A DNA stretch of 54,161 nucleotides from Pseudarthrobacter naphthalenicus. GTDB lineage: Bacteria > Actinomycetota > Actinomycetes > Actinomycetales > Micrococcaceae. The notes below the pieces were generated by a model. The model ran no database searches. It was given only the letters and a program-made list of their open reading frames with translations, and was not told the DNA's origin. Positions 1 through 8,307 of the stretch are shown piece by piece. The first letter of the stretch is position 1. Every line of letters begins with the position of its first letter. The stretch covers positions 1 to 54,161 of the forward strand of contig NZ_JARESG010000023.1 in assembly GCF_029076445.1 (NCBI RefSeq), given 5' to 3'. The position numbers and the translations under genes are program-made.

Positions 1-199
1 CGCATCGCCGCTCCCGTCAGCTGCCTCGTGGACGGACAAGACGCTAACCCATCCACAACGAAGCAACCAGAGCCCCAAACCCCCGTGGGCTACATGACAG
101 ACAGCAGCTGAAGGGCTAAAGATATCGGTCGTTTTTGACGCGCCTTCTGGATGCGCTCCAATACGCGCTTGATACCGCAGGCCAACTATCCTGTGACTG

Positions 200-236
200 C
201 TATGAAGTTGCTATCAACTTGATAGCAACTTCATAG
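200..236. repeat. Perfect 37-bp palindrome downstream of the partition operon
   Basis: Two 18-bp arms (CTATGAAGTTGCTATCAA and its exact reverse complement) are separated by a single C at 218. It lies just past the stop of the small partition gene. The arm carries the same GATAGCA...TATGAA words that recur at 1226-1806 on the other side of the operon. This suggests a protein-binding site (centromere, incompatibility or operator) rather than a terminator, as no T-tract follows on either strand. Confidence 0.7.
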
Positions 237-251
237 ATCCAGGTGGCTTAC

Positions 252-572
252 TTACTCGTAACTGTCGCGGACCTGCTCGAGACCGATCCTAAGAGCGCGC
301 AATGCCATCGGATGCTTCTTTCGGCCTTCGAGCTTCGCCACGTCCGCAAGTAAGTCCATGAGTTCACGGTCCTCGTCAAAACGAAGCAACATCGTTCTGG
401 CAGTCCCCTTGTCCCTCGAATCACTAAGTGTGGGCGTGACACTGGGCCTGGCTGGAATTCCGCGCTCAGCGCTGACAGCCGGCGAGGTCAGTAGTGGTTC
501 AGCGGCATTGCCAAACGCCTCGATAGCCTCGTCCCTAGCTTTCTCGGACGCGGACCGCTTCTTGATTGCCAC
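252..572 (-). CDS. Small ParB/ParG-like partition partner (ribbon-helix-helix type)
   Basis: This 106-aa protein begins with a GTG that shares one base with the parA stop (TAGTG), so it is almost certainly translationally coupled to parA. Residues 1-58 are low-complexity, charged and Pro/Ser-rich, as expected of a flexible tail that stimulates ParA. Residues 59-105 (TMLLRFDEDRELMDLL onward) look like a ribbon-helix-helix or similar compact DNA-binding unit. Position after a Walker-type ParA and between two clusters of the same DNA repeat supports a role as the centromere-binding protein. The family assignment is by architecture and context, since no diagnostic motif is present. Confidence 0.6.
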   Translation of the reverse strand: MAIKKRSASEKARDEAIEAFGNAAEPLLTSPAVSAERGIPARPSVTPTLSDSRDKGTARTMLLRFDEDRELMDLLADVAKLEGRKKHPMALRALRIGLEQVRDSYE

Positions 573-1204
573 TACCCCATCAACTCCTCTACCAGCCCAC
601 GGATTTCCCTCGCCGCCTTAGGGTTCTTCCACTCAACAACTCCGAGCCCCTCCCCCACCACGTCTCGATAAGCCTTGCGCTCATACAGAACGGTTCGCAG
701 TGGTTCGATACTCGGATAGTCGGAAAGATAATCCCTGGCGTCGCCACTTTCAGATTCGAACGCGTTGGTTGATACCCGTGTAAGAGCCCCTCTGACTCGA
801 AGGGAGGGATTGAAGTCACGGGCAGTTTCAATCAACCTATCGACAGTCGCGAGTGTATCGAGATCAAATTGACTCGATTGCGTCAGGATCAACAACTGAT
901 GGGCCGCAGTCATGGCTGTGCGCATCTCCTTGCTGTCCTTCCCTGCCACATCGACAAGGACAACGTCATAGCTCGTATCCAGTTCACGCAGCGTCTCGTG
1001 CAGGCTCCCAAGTTTCTCCACTACAAAGATGCGAGGTTCATGCCCGGCCTCTTCGCGGTCTACTGCCCAACGAGCAGTGGACCGCTGCCGGTCGCCGTCC
1101 ACGACCGCTATGCGCATCCCCCGCTTCGCCAGCTCAACAGCAAGGTTGGTTACAACCGTGGACTTGCCGACGCCGCCCTTTTCGCTACCCACAACAATGA
1201 TCAT
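572..1204 (-). CDS. parA: ParA-type plasmid partition ATPase
   Basis: The 210-aa protein opens with the deviant Walker A box KGGVGKST at residues 9-16. It continues with the Walker A' region (VVDGDRQRSTARW, about 35-47) and a Walker B-like stretch (YDVVLVDVAGKD, about 79-90). It lacks the N-terminal DNA-binding domain of type Ia ParA and matches the short type Ib/MinD-like class in length. ATP-dependent binding to nucleoid DNA would segregate the plasmid together with the partner encoded directly downstream. The start is an ATG at 1204. The upstream region up to the replication gene is filled with iteron-like repeats that probably serve as operator and centromere. Confidence 0.88.
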   Translation of the reverse strand: MIIVVGSEKGGVGKSTVVTNLAVELAKRGMRIAVVDGDRQRSTARWAVDREEAGHEPRIFVVEKLGSLHETLRELDTSYDVVLVDVAGKDSKEMRTAMTAAHQLLILTQSSQFDLDTLATVDRLIETARDFNPSLRVRGALTRVSTNAFESESGDARDYLSDYPSIEPLRTVLYERKAYRDVVGEGLGVVEWKNPKAAREIRGLVEELMG

Positions 1205-1225
1205 GCCTCCAACCTAATGCCGAGG

Positions 1226-1806
1226 TTGATAGCAAAAGGCTAGCGACACGCTACCTGTTTGATAGCACTATGAAAGCAGTAGCAAATGGGCCGGATCGAG
1301 AGAAGATCCTCGGATAGGGTGATAGCAGTTTCAATTGCTATCACATCACTATCCGATTGATAGCGATGGGCGCTGAGGGACCAGGCCGCCAGCAAGCCCA
1401 AGTACTCACCTCCCTGACTGGAGTCATGCGCGTCATATGGAATACTGCTCGCTACTAAATTGCTATTGAATCACTATTGATTTGATAGTGATTGTGAAAC
1501 TGAGGGGCAGCTGATGACTGCCAAAGGAGCAAGTTTGCTAGCGAAACACTACTTATTCGATAGCACTATGAAAGTAGTATCAGTACGTGGGCGGCGTACC
1601 AATGCACAGCCCAAATTATCGGAGCAGTTTCAAAGTGCTATCGAACTACTACACGACCGTGGCTGAGGATCAACCTCAAACTGCTGGACGCGAGCATAAG
1701 CTCCACGCAATCGTCACCCACGCTCAGCAGGGATGTGGGACCAACTCGAAACGCTGTGCTAGCGAAACGCTACTAAGGCACTACCGATTCACTAGCATTT
1801 TGGTAG
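1226..1806. repeat. Iteron-like repeat cluster (candidate oriV and/or parS)
   Basis: This gene-free, AT-richer region lies between parA and the replication gene. It holds many variants of one word. GATAGC(A/G) occurs at 1228, 1261, 1321, 1359 and 1559, and GATAGTG at 1484. The inverse GCTATC or GCTATT occurs near 1337, 1461 and 1637. CTAGCGAAACnCTAC-type variants occur near 1240, 1538 and 1758. Often TATGAAA or GTTTCAA follows. An inverted pair, GTGATAGCA / TGCTATCAC, spans about 1319-1344. Such arrays upstream of rep and par genes are typical binding sites for the replication initiator or the centromere protein. Which protein binds here cannot be told from sequence alone. Confidence 0.65.
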
Positions 1807-1835
1807 CTGCCAGCGAAATCAACTGCACCAGAGAC

Positions 1836-3698
1836 CTATGCGGGCTGATCTATTCGCCACACTGCCGCATCATCCGGGGGTAGCCAATACTCATCCCTTT
1901 CAGAATCAAACAAATCGACCTCATCGATCGCAAGCTGGAGTGTCTTGAACCTATCGAGGTAGGCATGCCAGATCGCGCGTTCGTGACGATTCCGCCGGAT
2001 GTGGTCAAGGTAGTCGTCGAGCACTCCGAGCCTGGCGGCGAGCATGCGGAGGTTCACTGAAGTGGTTTTCCACGTTCTACCGTGGCGCTGGATCATGCCG
2101 AGTGTCTCCATCTCAGCCAATGCGGCCGAGCAGGCGTTGCGGCTGACACCACTGTTGCGGGCCACTTCCGCGGTGGTGGGGGAGTGGCGCCCACGTTCAA
2201 TTGCCTCATAGGCAAGGGCAGCCACGTCTCCCAGGGCCCGAAACACGGGGCGGACGGCATGAATTTTTCCTTTCCGCCACGTTAGTTCCCGTGCAAGTTG
2301 TTGGTAGTGCTCAGGGAGTTGAATGAGGTAAACATCGGCCGCCTTCTGACGTGCGTCGGCGATCTTAGTGAGGATCCCATCAGAAGCTTGAACCAAGACG
2401 GGCAGCAGCCTGGCGATGGTGACGTGGTGTTTCCCCATCGCGACAGCAAGAGTGCGGCAACCGACATCCAGGATGTCTGTTTCTCTAGCCCGCATGTATC
2501 CCAACAATCCGCGGATCAGTAGACGGAGGCTGAGGCCTTCTCGACCGCGTTTTTGGAGTCTGTGGTCAAGGACTGCGTACAGAACATTTTCCAAGTCGTT
2601 CACGAGTTGGTGTACGGCAGCACTGCTGGGTTTGCTTGCCCCCCCGGTGGTTAAAGTGGCGCTTGTGTTGTTAATAAGTGCACTCCTTTCCCCGAGATTA
2701 CGGGGGAGCGGTTTTCGGGCGCTCGAAGCTGCACCGGTGAAGGCCTGGGCTTTGGCCCACTCGTACGGAAGGAGCCTTGCCTGGCGTTCTGCAGATCCGT
2801 AGAGGGCAGCTAGGCCCGGGAACTGGCCGACGAGTTCGTTTTCTACGTGCTGCAGGGACCAGCCACAGGCACTGAAGTGGTTCAGCACGGCCATTCGGGC
2901 CTCGGACGGGCCCTTGTACTTAGCCGTGTCGTACAAACCGGTTCGTGCGACCCGTCGCAGCGGGGTCTCACTACTGGATCTCAGTGAGAGCGCCGGCAGC
3001 CCGCCGGTCCGTTGAGCGGCTACGGTCTTCGCTTCGCGGGCCTTGAGTGCGCGTTTGCGGGCCAGTTCCGGCGCCAACGCCGTACGCAGCTGCACTAAGC
3101 CCCGTGCTGGGTTGCGGCGGCGCAGGATGTCGTACGCCTGGGACAGGGGAGTGATGAGGGTTTGGTGGCCACCGGACTTGTGGATCGTTCCTGGGACACG
3201 GATGCACCCGTCTGTGATGTTCTGGTGGGGGCTCGGGTCAAGACTGGTGGCCATAAGGGCTAGCGCTTCGACCAGCTCCCGGGCCTCGGCTGCGTCCATC
3301 CGGTCGTGCAGCGGCACGTACAGGTGTCGTCCACCGCTGGGGGAGAAATCCTCCACGAACCTCATGCCGCACGCCGACAACAATTGGCCCACCCGGACCG
3401 CGTCCGAGTCCACCACGCCCTTCAGCGCCTTCGAGGTATCAAAGTCCAAGCACAGCGTGGAGACTCGGCCATCCGTGCCGTGCACCATTACAGCAGCAGG
3501 ATGTCCCGGCAAAGACGGAGTGATCTTCGGCGCATTTTTCGGCCGAGGATATTGAAACCTCTGCCCAATCCACCGCCCCAACCGGTACGAAGGCGCGCCA
3601 GCAATCAGCGGAGCAAGACCCCATGCATCTTCCGGCTTGGGACGTGGAGCGACACTCACAAGGGCATGCGTTGACGTCAATACCGGTTCCGGTACCAT
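1836..3698 (-). CDS. repA: Plasmid replication protein with primase-polymerase (AEP-like) domain
   Basis: The protein is about 620 aa. The N-terminal part shows the three signature regions of archaeo-eukaryotic-type primases: an acidic CLDFD motif (about 82-86), SGGRHLYVP (about 121-129) and IRVPGTIHKSGG (about 166-177). The C-terminal half includes a helix-turn-helix or winged-helix stretch (TTAEVARNSGVSRNACSAAL) suited to origin binding. The start at ATG 3698 has AAAGGA about 12 nt upstream. A longer GTG start at 3740 has no ribosome site and would read through a 7-bp inverted repeat (3734-3750). The iteron-like region immediately downstream fits a replication initiator. It could also be described simply as a plasmid primase. 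Confidence 0.75.
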   Translation of the reverse strand: MVPEPVLTSTHALVSVAPRPKPEDAWGLAPLIAGAPSYRLGRWIGQRFQYPRPKNAPKITPSLPGHPAAVMVHGTDGRVSTLCLDFDTSKALKGVVDSDAVRVGQLLSACGMRFVEDFSPSGGRHLYVPLHDRMDAAEARELVEALALMATSLDPSPHQNITDGCIRVPGTIHKSGGHQTLITPLSQAYDILRRRNPARGLVQLRTALAPELARKRALKAREAKTVAAQRTGGLPALSLRSSSETPLRRVARTGLYDTAKYKGPSEARMAVLNHFSACGWSLQHVENELVGQFPGLAALYGSAERQARLLPYEWAKAQAFTGAASSARKPLPRNLGERSALINNTSATLTTGGASKPSSAAVHQLVNDLENVLYAVLDHRLQKRGREGLSLRLLIRGLLGYMRARETDILDVGCRTLAVAMGKHHVTIARLLPVLVQASDGILTKIADARQKAADVYLIQLPEHYQQLARELTWRKGKIHAVRPVFRALGDVAALAYEAIERGRHSPTTAEVARNSGVSRNACSAALAEMETLGMIQRHGRTWKTTSVNLRMLAARLGVLDDYLDHIRRNRHERAIWHAYLDRFKTLQLAIDEVDLFDSERDEYWLPPDDAAVWRIDQPA

Positions 3699-3805
3699 AA
3701 GGACAGTAGTTCCTTTCGAGGTAACACAAATGGCACCCACAGCGTGGGTGTTGTAACAGCTCGGATCCGGATCTTGGCGGATGAGGGATCTGAGCGAAGG
3801 ATTAG

Positions 3806-3834
3806 GAAGGTCCCTCCTTTTAGGAGGGGCCTTC
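3806..3834 (-). terminator. Hairpin terminator after the small ribbon-helix-helix gene
   Basis: Arms GAAGGTCCCTCC (3806-3817) and GGAGGGGCCTTC (3823-3834) pair over 12 bp with one G-T wobble around a 5-nt loop. It starts 5 nt past the stop codon at 3840 and so would end leftward transcription before the replication gene. There is no long T-tract. Confidence 0.6.
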
Positions 3835-3839
3835 TTCCG

Positions 3840-4085
3840 TTAGGAAGCCTTATCGATAGGCAGGGCTCCTTGTTCCTGGTGGTCGTCTATGTCAGGCCAA
3901 ATAGGCAACCCGCGAGCATCCAGCCGGATGCTCATCAGGAGGCGTTCGGCTGCCTGTCCTTTGGAGAGCCCCATGTGGGTGGCAAGACGTTCCACCAGAG
4001 CTTTAGCATCGGCAGCAACGTCAACTTTGAGGACGACGTTGCCGGCCCCTGTACCCCGTACGCGTCTGTGGATGGCTGTACTCAT
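3840..4085 (-). CDS. Small ribbon-helix-helix (CopG/Arc-like) DNA-binding protein
   Basis: With the ATG at 4085 the product is 81 aa. The central segment VVLKVDVAADAKALVERLA followed by GLSKGQAAERLLMSI has the beta-strand plus two-helix pattern of ribbon-helix-helix proteins. The rest is a polar tail. An upstream in-frame ATG at 4148 would add 21 residues but would place the GGTACC palindrome inside the gene, so the shorter form is preferred. It sits at the end of a leftward run of transfer-associated genes and just before the replication gene. A role as a copy-number or transfer repressor is plausible but not proven. Confidence 0.6.
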   Translation of the reverse strand: MSTAIHRRVRGTGAGNVVLKVDVAADAKALVERLATHMGLSKGQAAERLLMSIRLDARGLPIWPDIDDHQEQGALPIDKAS

Positions 4086-4157
4086 AAGCCCGAGCCTATA
4101 GGTACCGGTACCGTTAACTGCGCGGCCCGTTCGGCGTGTCGTTTCCATTAGACGAGG

Positions 4158-5618
4158 TCAGAAGCCTTTGGCCACCGCGGCGGCTGCGGCGAGCCACGCG
4201 CGTTGGGTGGCGGGTTGGAGGGCGTCGTAGCGGATGGGGCCGTTGACCAGGGCGGGGTCGTAGGGGATTCGGACTACGGCTCGTACATGGGGGGCGAAGC
4301 CGTCTGCGATCCGCCGGGCTTCATCCTTGGCGCGCTTGAGCGCATCGCCGCTCATGCTGCGTTTGGCGTCGGTGGACTCGGACACGATGACGACGGCGTT
4401 GCGGGCCAGCTCGGCATCGTGTCCGCCGCGGGATTCCAGCGTTTGGAGGGTCAGGCGCGCGGCCTCGGCGCGGTCTTCGATGGCTGTCACGGGGACCACG
4501 AGCTGATTGGTGTGGTGGATCATTCGCCGCCAGTTGGCCGCGCGGGCCGTGTTTCCGGAGTCCATGACGATGAGCCGGTAGTAGCGGGTGAGTACCTGGT
4601 GGGCGATATCCACCTCCTCTGCGGTCACTTCATGGTCGCCCTCCTCGTTCTCGTCTGAGCGCAGGACGTCGAACTTGTCGGACGTCTGGTGGTGGACGAA
4701 CTGGGCGATCTCGGCTGCTTGGGCGCTGGGGGAGAGCAGCGCCTTTGATGAGTCGATGAGATCCAGGACGCTGATGTTATGGCCGCCCTTTTCGGTGCGC
4801 CAGCCGAGCGTGCCCTGTGATTCGTTGTTATCCCACGCCACGGTCGCCGCGCCGCTGTAGCGGGCCAGGATTGCCGAAAGCATGACGACGGTGGGGGTTT
4901 TGTTCGCTCCGCCTTTGCGGTTGACGACAGCGACGGTGCGGGGGCCGGGCCAGTGCTGGCTCACTGTGCGGATGTCTTCGCGTTCGGCCAACTCTTCGGG
5001 TGAGGGGTCCATCCGGAAGCCCAGGCGGCTGAGAACGCCGCGCCAGCCGCGCGTGGCCGGCTGGAGCACGGGCGCGCTGATGAGGAATGAGGTGTCTTTG
5101 AGGCTGCGCCGGGTGGCAGGCTCCGCAGCGGCTGCTTTGGCGGCCGGTGCGGGCCCCTGGGCGGCCGCGGGCGTGACGGCTGCACCGAAGGTCACCGGCG
5201 CAGCGTCGACAGCTTGTGCCGGTACTTCTTCGGCCGGAGAGGCATCGGGGACCGAAGCTGGCGTGGGAGCCGGCGCGGCCTTGGTCGTGGCCTTGGCCGT
5301 CTCGGGCGAAGGGGCTGCTGTGTCCGGCAGAGGGTCCTGCTCCCGCCGCGGGGTGGGCTTGATCGGTGCGGCCTCGCTGACGACGCCTTCGGGGGAGACG
5401 ATGATGAGGCCCTGCCCGTCCGGGTCGGTGGTGCTGACGCGGACGGGTCGGCCGAGCTGAGCCGCGGTTTCGGTGATGATTCGTAATGCATCGCTAAGGA
5501 CGGCGGCTTCGTCGGCGGCCTCGATAGCGTGGGAGGTTCCGTTGATGGTGACTTCGCCGGTTCCGTTGCTGCGTAGAACGGCGTTGATCTTGGGGAAGTC
5601 GAGTGCTTGTGTTTCCAT
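4158..5618 (-). CDS. ParA/MinD-like ATPase with aberrant P-loop and long Pro/Ala linker
   Basis: This is a protein of about 486 aa. Residues 1-80 form a small unknown domain. Residues 84-175 are a Pro/Ala-rich linker, and a ParA-like ATPase occupies the C-terminal half. The P-loop region reads RKGGANKTPT (about 234-243) instead of KGGVGKTT: the glycine before the catalytic lysine is Asn, and a Pro interrupts the Ser/Thr pair. A Walker B-like RLIVMDSGNTARAANW follows. It lies directly behind a lipoprotein and a cell-wall hydrolase, divergent from the type IV secretion operon. A role in transfer, such as polar positioning of the channel, fits better than a second partition system. The start at the second of two ATGs gives better spacing from AAGGA. 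Confidence 0.7.
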   Translation of the reverse strand: METQALDFPKINAVLRSNGTGEVTINGTSHAIEAADEAAVLSDALRIITETAAQLGRPVRVSTTDPDGQGLIIVSPEGVVSEAAPIKPTPRREQDPLPDTAAPSPETAKATTKAAPAPTPASVPDASPAEEVPAQAVDAAPVTFGAAVTPAAAQGPAPAAKAAAAEPATRRSLKDTSFLISAPVLQPATRGWRGVLSRLGFRMDPSPEELAEREDIRTVSQHWPGPRTVAVVNRKGGANKTPTVVMLSAILARYSGAATVAWDNNESQGTLGWRTEKGGHNISVLDLIDSSKALLSPSAQAAEIAQFVHHQTSDKFDVLRSDENEEGDHEVTAEEVDIAHQVLTRYYRLIVMDSGNTARAANWRRMIHHTNQLVVPVTAIEDRAEAARLTLQTLESRGGHDAELARNAVVIVSESTDAKRSMSGDALKRAKDEARRIADGFAPHVRAVVRIPYDPALVNGPIRYDALQPATQRAWLAAAAAVAKGF

Positions 5619-5627
5619 CATCTGTCC

Positions 5628-6143
5628 TTACTTTGTGCCGTTCGGGGGTGTGAAACGGTTGACCTGCCAGGGTTTGTCGGCTGCGCTGCGGAGCAGCTGC
5701 ACGTCGTAGTCGCCGGCATCGGTGGGAAAGACGACATGGCAGCCAAAACCGTTGCTCTCTTCGATCCTGAGCTGGCCCGCTCCGGTGATCCTGGTGACCG
5801 GGATGTTGGCCGGGTCAACGTATTGGTAATCGGCGGTTGCTTGGGGGGTCAGGAGCTGGCCGAGTTCCTGGATCCAGACCTTGTCGGTGACTGCTGGTCG
5901 GGCATAGAGCGTCATGGCCTTGGTCGCGGTGTCCAGCGCGGCTGTTTTGCTTGCCTCGTCCCAGGCGATGCCCAGGGTAGCCGGTGCTGTGCCACCGGGA
6001 GCTTGGGGCTTGCCGCCCGCGCTGAGCGTGGCGGAGGTGGCGGCGGAAGCACTGGGCGATGGTTCCGCGGGTGTTGAGCTGGATACCGGCGCGCAGGCCG
6101 TGCACACGAGCAGGGCCGCGAGGGCTGTCAGGGCGCGTTTCAT
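5628..6143 (-). CDS. Transfer-associated lipoprotein, function unknown
   Basis: This 171-aa protein has a signal peptide (MKRALTALAALLVCTAC). A lipobox-like Cys sits at residue 17, and a Ser/Pro/Ala-rich spacer runs to about residue 50. The remainder resembles a small extracytoplasmic domain of the type found as accessory subunits in Gram-positive conjugation systems. No family could be named with confidence. Its ATG overlaps the stop of the CHAP hydrolase gene by 4 bp, and it is followed after 9 bp by the ParA-like ATPase. All three are therefore probably one transcript serving the mating channel at the cell surface. Confidence 0.65.
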   Translation of the reverse strand: MKRALTALAALLVCTACAPVSSSTPAEPSPSASAATSATLSAGGKPQAPGGTAPATLGIAWDEASKTAALDTATKAMTLYARPAVTDKVWIQELGQLLTPQATADYQYVDPANIPVTRITGAGQLRIEESNGFGCHVVFPTDAGDYDVQLLRSAADKPWQVNRFTPPNGTK

Positions 6144-7222
6144 GGTTCCTCCAGTGAGTCGCTGCCGGGCAGGTAGAGAAAGGCGCTGGGAGTGCTGTTC
6201 TCTACGGTGCGGGTGTAATAGGTGTGGTCATTCGGGGCAGGGTTGCCGTTGTAGCCCTCTTCCACGAAGCTGCCGTCACGATTGACGGCTTTGACGACGG
6301 CGACGTGGCCGTAGGTGCCGTCGGCGCCCCCGGTGCCGGGGGAGTACCAAACGACAGCGCCGACACGGGGTGTTCCACCGGTGGGCCAGCCCTTGGCATC
6401 CCAGCCGTCTTTCCAGGTAAGGGCAGAGCCGAGCACCGCACCGTCAGGCCGGAAGGTGCCGTTCAGGACCTTGTAGGGGGCGGTGGTGCTGCCCAGTTGC
6501 TGGTTGACACGCCAGAGGGCGAAGTCCACGCATTCGCGGTTGTACATGCCCAGCGGGGAGGGCTCGTAGATCTTGGCCGTGCGCCACGGCAGGTCATCGT
6601 CCTTGCCGGAATGGCCGGGGATGCCGCAGGAGCTTTCCCCGCCGGCATCGGTGATCTTTACGTCGGCCAGGGCGGCGACGACCTCGACGGCCGCCGCCCA
6701 GTAGGACTGGTAGTGGAACGGGTCGGCGTTGCGCTGGACCCGGTGCGCGACCGTGGTGGGTTCGAGCTGTTCCCACCCGCTGACCTTCTGCAGGGCGGTA
6801 AAGAACTTTGTGGCTGAAGTCGTAGGGTTCATGCGGTCCGGGTAGGACCCCCACGCACCGTTGTCGCGCTGCTGGAACAATCCCCGGGAGTCAGGGCCCG
6901 GGCCGTCGCCGTAGTCCAGGACCCGGAGCCCGGATTCGCCCATGGCCGTCATGACACCGATCGTCTGCCCCCGGGCCGACAGGCCGAGGGCTTTGCCTGC
7001 GTTGATGATCAGGGCAGCGTTTTTCAGCTGTTCTCCTTCGTAGCCGGCGACAGCGACCTTGGGCAGCTGGCTTGCATCAACGCTGACGCTGGACCCGGTC
7101 GGTGAACAGACGTCGGCCGCGGCCTGGGAGCCCCCGCCGAACAGGATGATGGACAGAACCAAGCCGACGGGTGCAAGGACGGCGCCGGCGACCAGCGCAG
7201 GCGCGCTCGTTCGTGTTTGCAT
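6140..7222 (-). CDS. Two-domain peptidoglycan hydrolase (lytic-transglycosylase-like plus CHAP)
   Basis: This is a 360-aa exported protein with an N-terminal membrane or signal segment (residues 9-36). A lysozyme-like domain carries GESGLR (Glu96) and SRGLFQQRDNGAWG (about 112-125). A C-terminal CHAP amidase/peptidase domain has Cys231 (RECVDFALWRV) and His306 (GTYGHVAVV) as expected catalytic residues. Such bifunctional wall hydrolases (VirB1/TcpG-like) open the peptidoglycan for Gram-positive type IV secretion. A good ribosome site (GAGGGGG) precedes the ATG. It is the first gene of the leftward transfer-accessory transcript. Confidence 0.88.
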   Translation of the reverse strand: MQTRTSAPALVAGAVLAPVGLVLSIILFGGGSQAAADVCSPTGSSVSVDASQLPKVAVAGYEGEQLKNAALIINAGKALGLSARGQTIGVMTAMGESGLRVLDYGDGPGPDSRGLFQQRDNGAWGSYPDRMNPTTSATKFFTALQKVSGWEQLEPTTVAHRVQRNADPFHYQSYWAAAVEVVAALADVKITDAGGESSCGIPGHSGKDDDLPWRTAKIYEPSPLGMYNRECVDFALWRVNQQLGSTTAPYKVLNGTFRPDGAVLGSALTWKDGWDAKGWPTGGTPRVGAVVWYSPGTGGADGTYGHVAVVKAVNRDGSFVEEGYNGNPAPNDHTYYTRTVENSTPSAFLYLPGSDSLEEP

Positions 7223-7258
7223 GTGTCCCCCTCACATCTGCTCGTCAGCTGCTTCGCC

Positions 7259-7531
7259 CTAGGGCTGGTCCTCGTCGTTCGCTTCTGGTGTCTGGCCCTT
7301 CCTGAGCGTGTTCCGGTTCTCCCAGACCCAGTCCTTGACTTGATCTCTGGCGATCAACCATGTCTTCTCGACTTGGTAAGCAGGAATCACTCCGGTTTGG
7401 AGCCAGCGGTAGACGGTGTTTCGGGACAACCCGAAGATCTCTTCGAGGTCCTGAGGCGTGAGACGCTCCGGGTACTTGGCGAAGAGTGCTTCCAGGTACT
7501 TGGGGTCCACGCTCAGTCCGTCCCACCGCAT
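7259..7531 (-). CDS. Excisionase/MerR-type helix-turn-helix DNA-binding protein
   Basis: This is a protein of about 90 aa. LTPQDLEEIFGLSRNTVYRWLQTGVIPAYQVEKTW is the classic winged-helix pattern of excisionase-like (HTH_17) proteins, and the tail is acidic. The ATG at 7531 is chosen; a GTG at 7549 would add six residues, and neither has a clear ribosome site. It is divergent from the type IV secretion operon, with repeated GGTACT words between the two, so it may control that operon. A recombination directionality role is an alternative, but no integrase is nearby. Confidence 0.75.
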   Translation of the reverse strand: MRWDGLSVDPKYLEALFAKYPERLTPQDLEEIFGLSRNTVYRWLQTGVIPAYQVEKTWLIARDQVKDWVWENRNTLRKGQTPEANDEDQP

Positions 7532-7549
7532 AGAGCCATCGTAGACCAC

Positions 7550-7640
7550 AAATTGGTACTGTGATGTACTAGACGTGACTGAAAGGTACTAAAGCTGTTG
7601 TTTGCGGTCACCTTTGGCCTTTCGTGTCGGATGGTACCGA
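7550..7640. promoter_or_regulatory. Divergent control region of the transfer operon with GGTACT repeats
   Basis: GGTACT occurs at 7554-7559 and 7587-7592 in the same orientation, 33 bp (about three helical turns) apart. A GTACT lies between them (7565-7569) and a GGTACC at about 7633. The repeats lie between the helix-turn-helix gene and the first gene of the secretion operon. They are a plausible operator for the helix-turn-helix protein. Confidence 0.35.
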
Positions 7641-7674
7641 TACGATCTTTGCGGACATTAGTAGGGGATGTGAA

Positions 7675-8292
7675 ATGCCGGTCTCAAAGAATCGCTGGGT
7701 GACGCTCGGCGCAGGAACTATCGACGAACCCGTTCTTGCCTTCCCGGAAGAGCCGCCTTTCATCCCAACGGGGGCGACGAGGCCGCAACTGAGCGTTCCG
7801 CAACCGGACCACGCGGACCGGCTTCCCCGAAGGAACGCTGCGGGGAAGGAACCGGATTTTTGGTGGCTTGGCGTCCACGGCGGCGCGGGCGAAACGTCCC
7901 TTGCACGCCTGGACAAGAGCACCAAAGCCGCCGAGCATCACTGGCCCTTGACGGCAGCCGGATCCGTGATCGTCCTCGTTGCACGGTCCAATATCCCAGG
8001 CCTTCGCGCAGCACGGCTGGCGGCAACGGAATGGGCTTCGGGCTCACTTCCCGGGATCCACGTCGCCGGCCTCATGGTCATGGCTGACGCTCCCGGACGG
8101 CTCCCCAAAGAGATCCGCGACTTCGCCCGCGTCGTCGGTGGGGGAGTGCCCCACCTGTGGCATTTCCCGTGGGTCGACGGATGGCGTTACGGCCATGACG
8201 TCGCCACCGAGGAACTTCCCAAAGAAGCCCGCACCGTCCTCGAGCAGATACGCCTCGCCGTCGCTGCCACTGCCGGTCTCCCGGCCAAGTAG
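7675..8292 (+). CDS. DUF6668-like protein with degenerate P-loop, first gene of secretion operon
   Basis: This 205-aa protein contains WWLGVHGGAGETSLARL (about 69-85), which looks like a decayed or atypical P-loop (GGAGETS where GxxGxGKS would be expected). SVIVLVARSNIPGLRAAR follows. This pattern matches my recollection of the DUF6668 family found beside actinobacterial type IV secretion genes. The ATG at 7675 is preceded by AGGGG at proper spacing; a GTG at 7624 is not. It leads a tight rightward operon ending at 15967. Its function is unknown. It may be a non-catalytic ParA/MinD relative that assembles or places the channel. Confidence 0.65.
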   Translation: MPVSKNRWVTLGAGTIDEPVLAFPEEPPFIPTGATRPQLSVPQPDHADRLPRRNAAGKEPDFWWLGVHGGAGETSLARLDKSTKAAEHHWPLTAAGSVIVLVARSNIPGLRAARLAATEWASGSLPGIHVAGLMVMADAPGRLPKEIRDFARVVGGGVPHLWHFPWVDGWRYGHDVATEELPKEARTVLEQIRLAVAATAGLPAK

Positions 8293-8307
8293 AAAGAAGA
8301 AAACCCA

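Larger units (their letters stand above)
3681..4112. promoter_or_regulatory. Paired GGTACC-type palindromes near two start codons
   Basis: A perfect 12-bp palindrome, GGTACCGGTACC, lies at 4101-4112, 16 nt upstream of the preferred ATG of the small ribbon-helix-helix gene. A related dyad, TACCGG-TT-CCGGTA (3681-3694), lies directly at the start codon of the replication gene. Shared sequence at two neighbouring starts suggests a common repressor, perhaps the ribbon-helix-helix protein encoded between them. This is inference from symmetry and position only. The interval given spans both sites. Confidence 0.35.
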
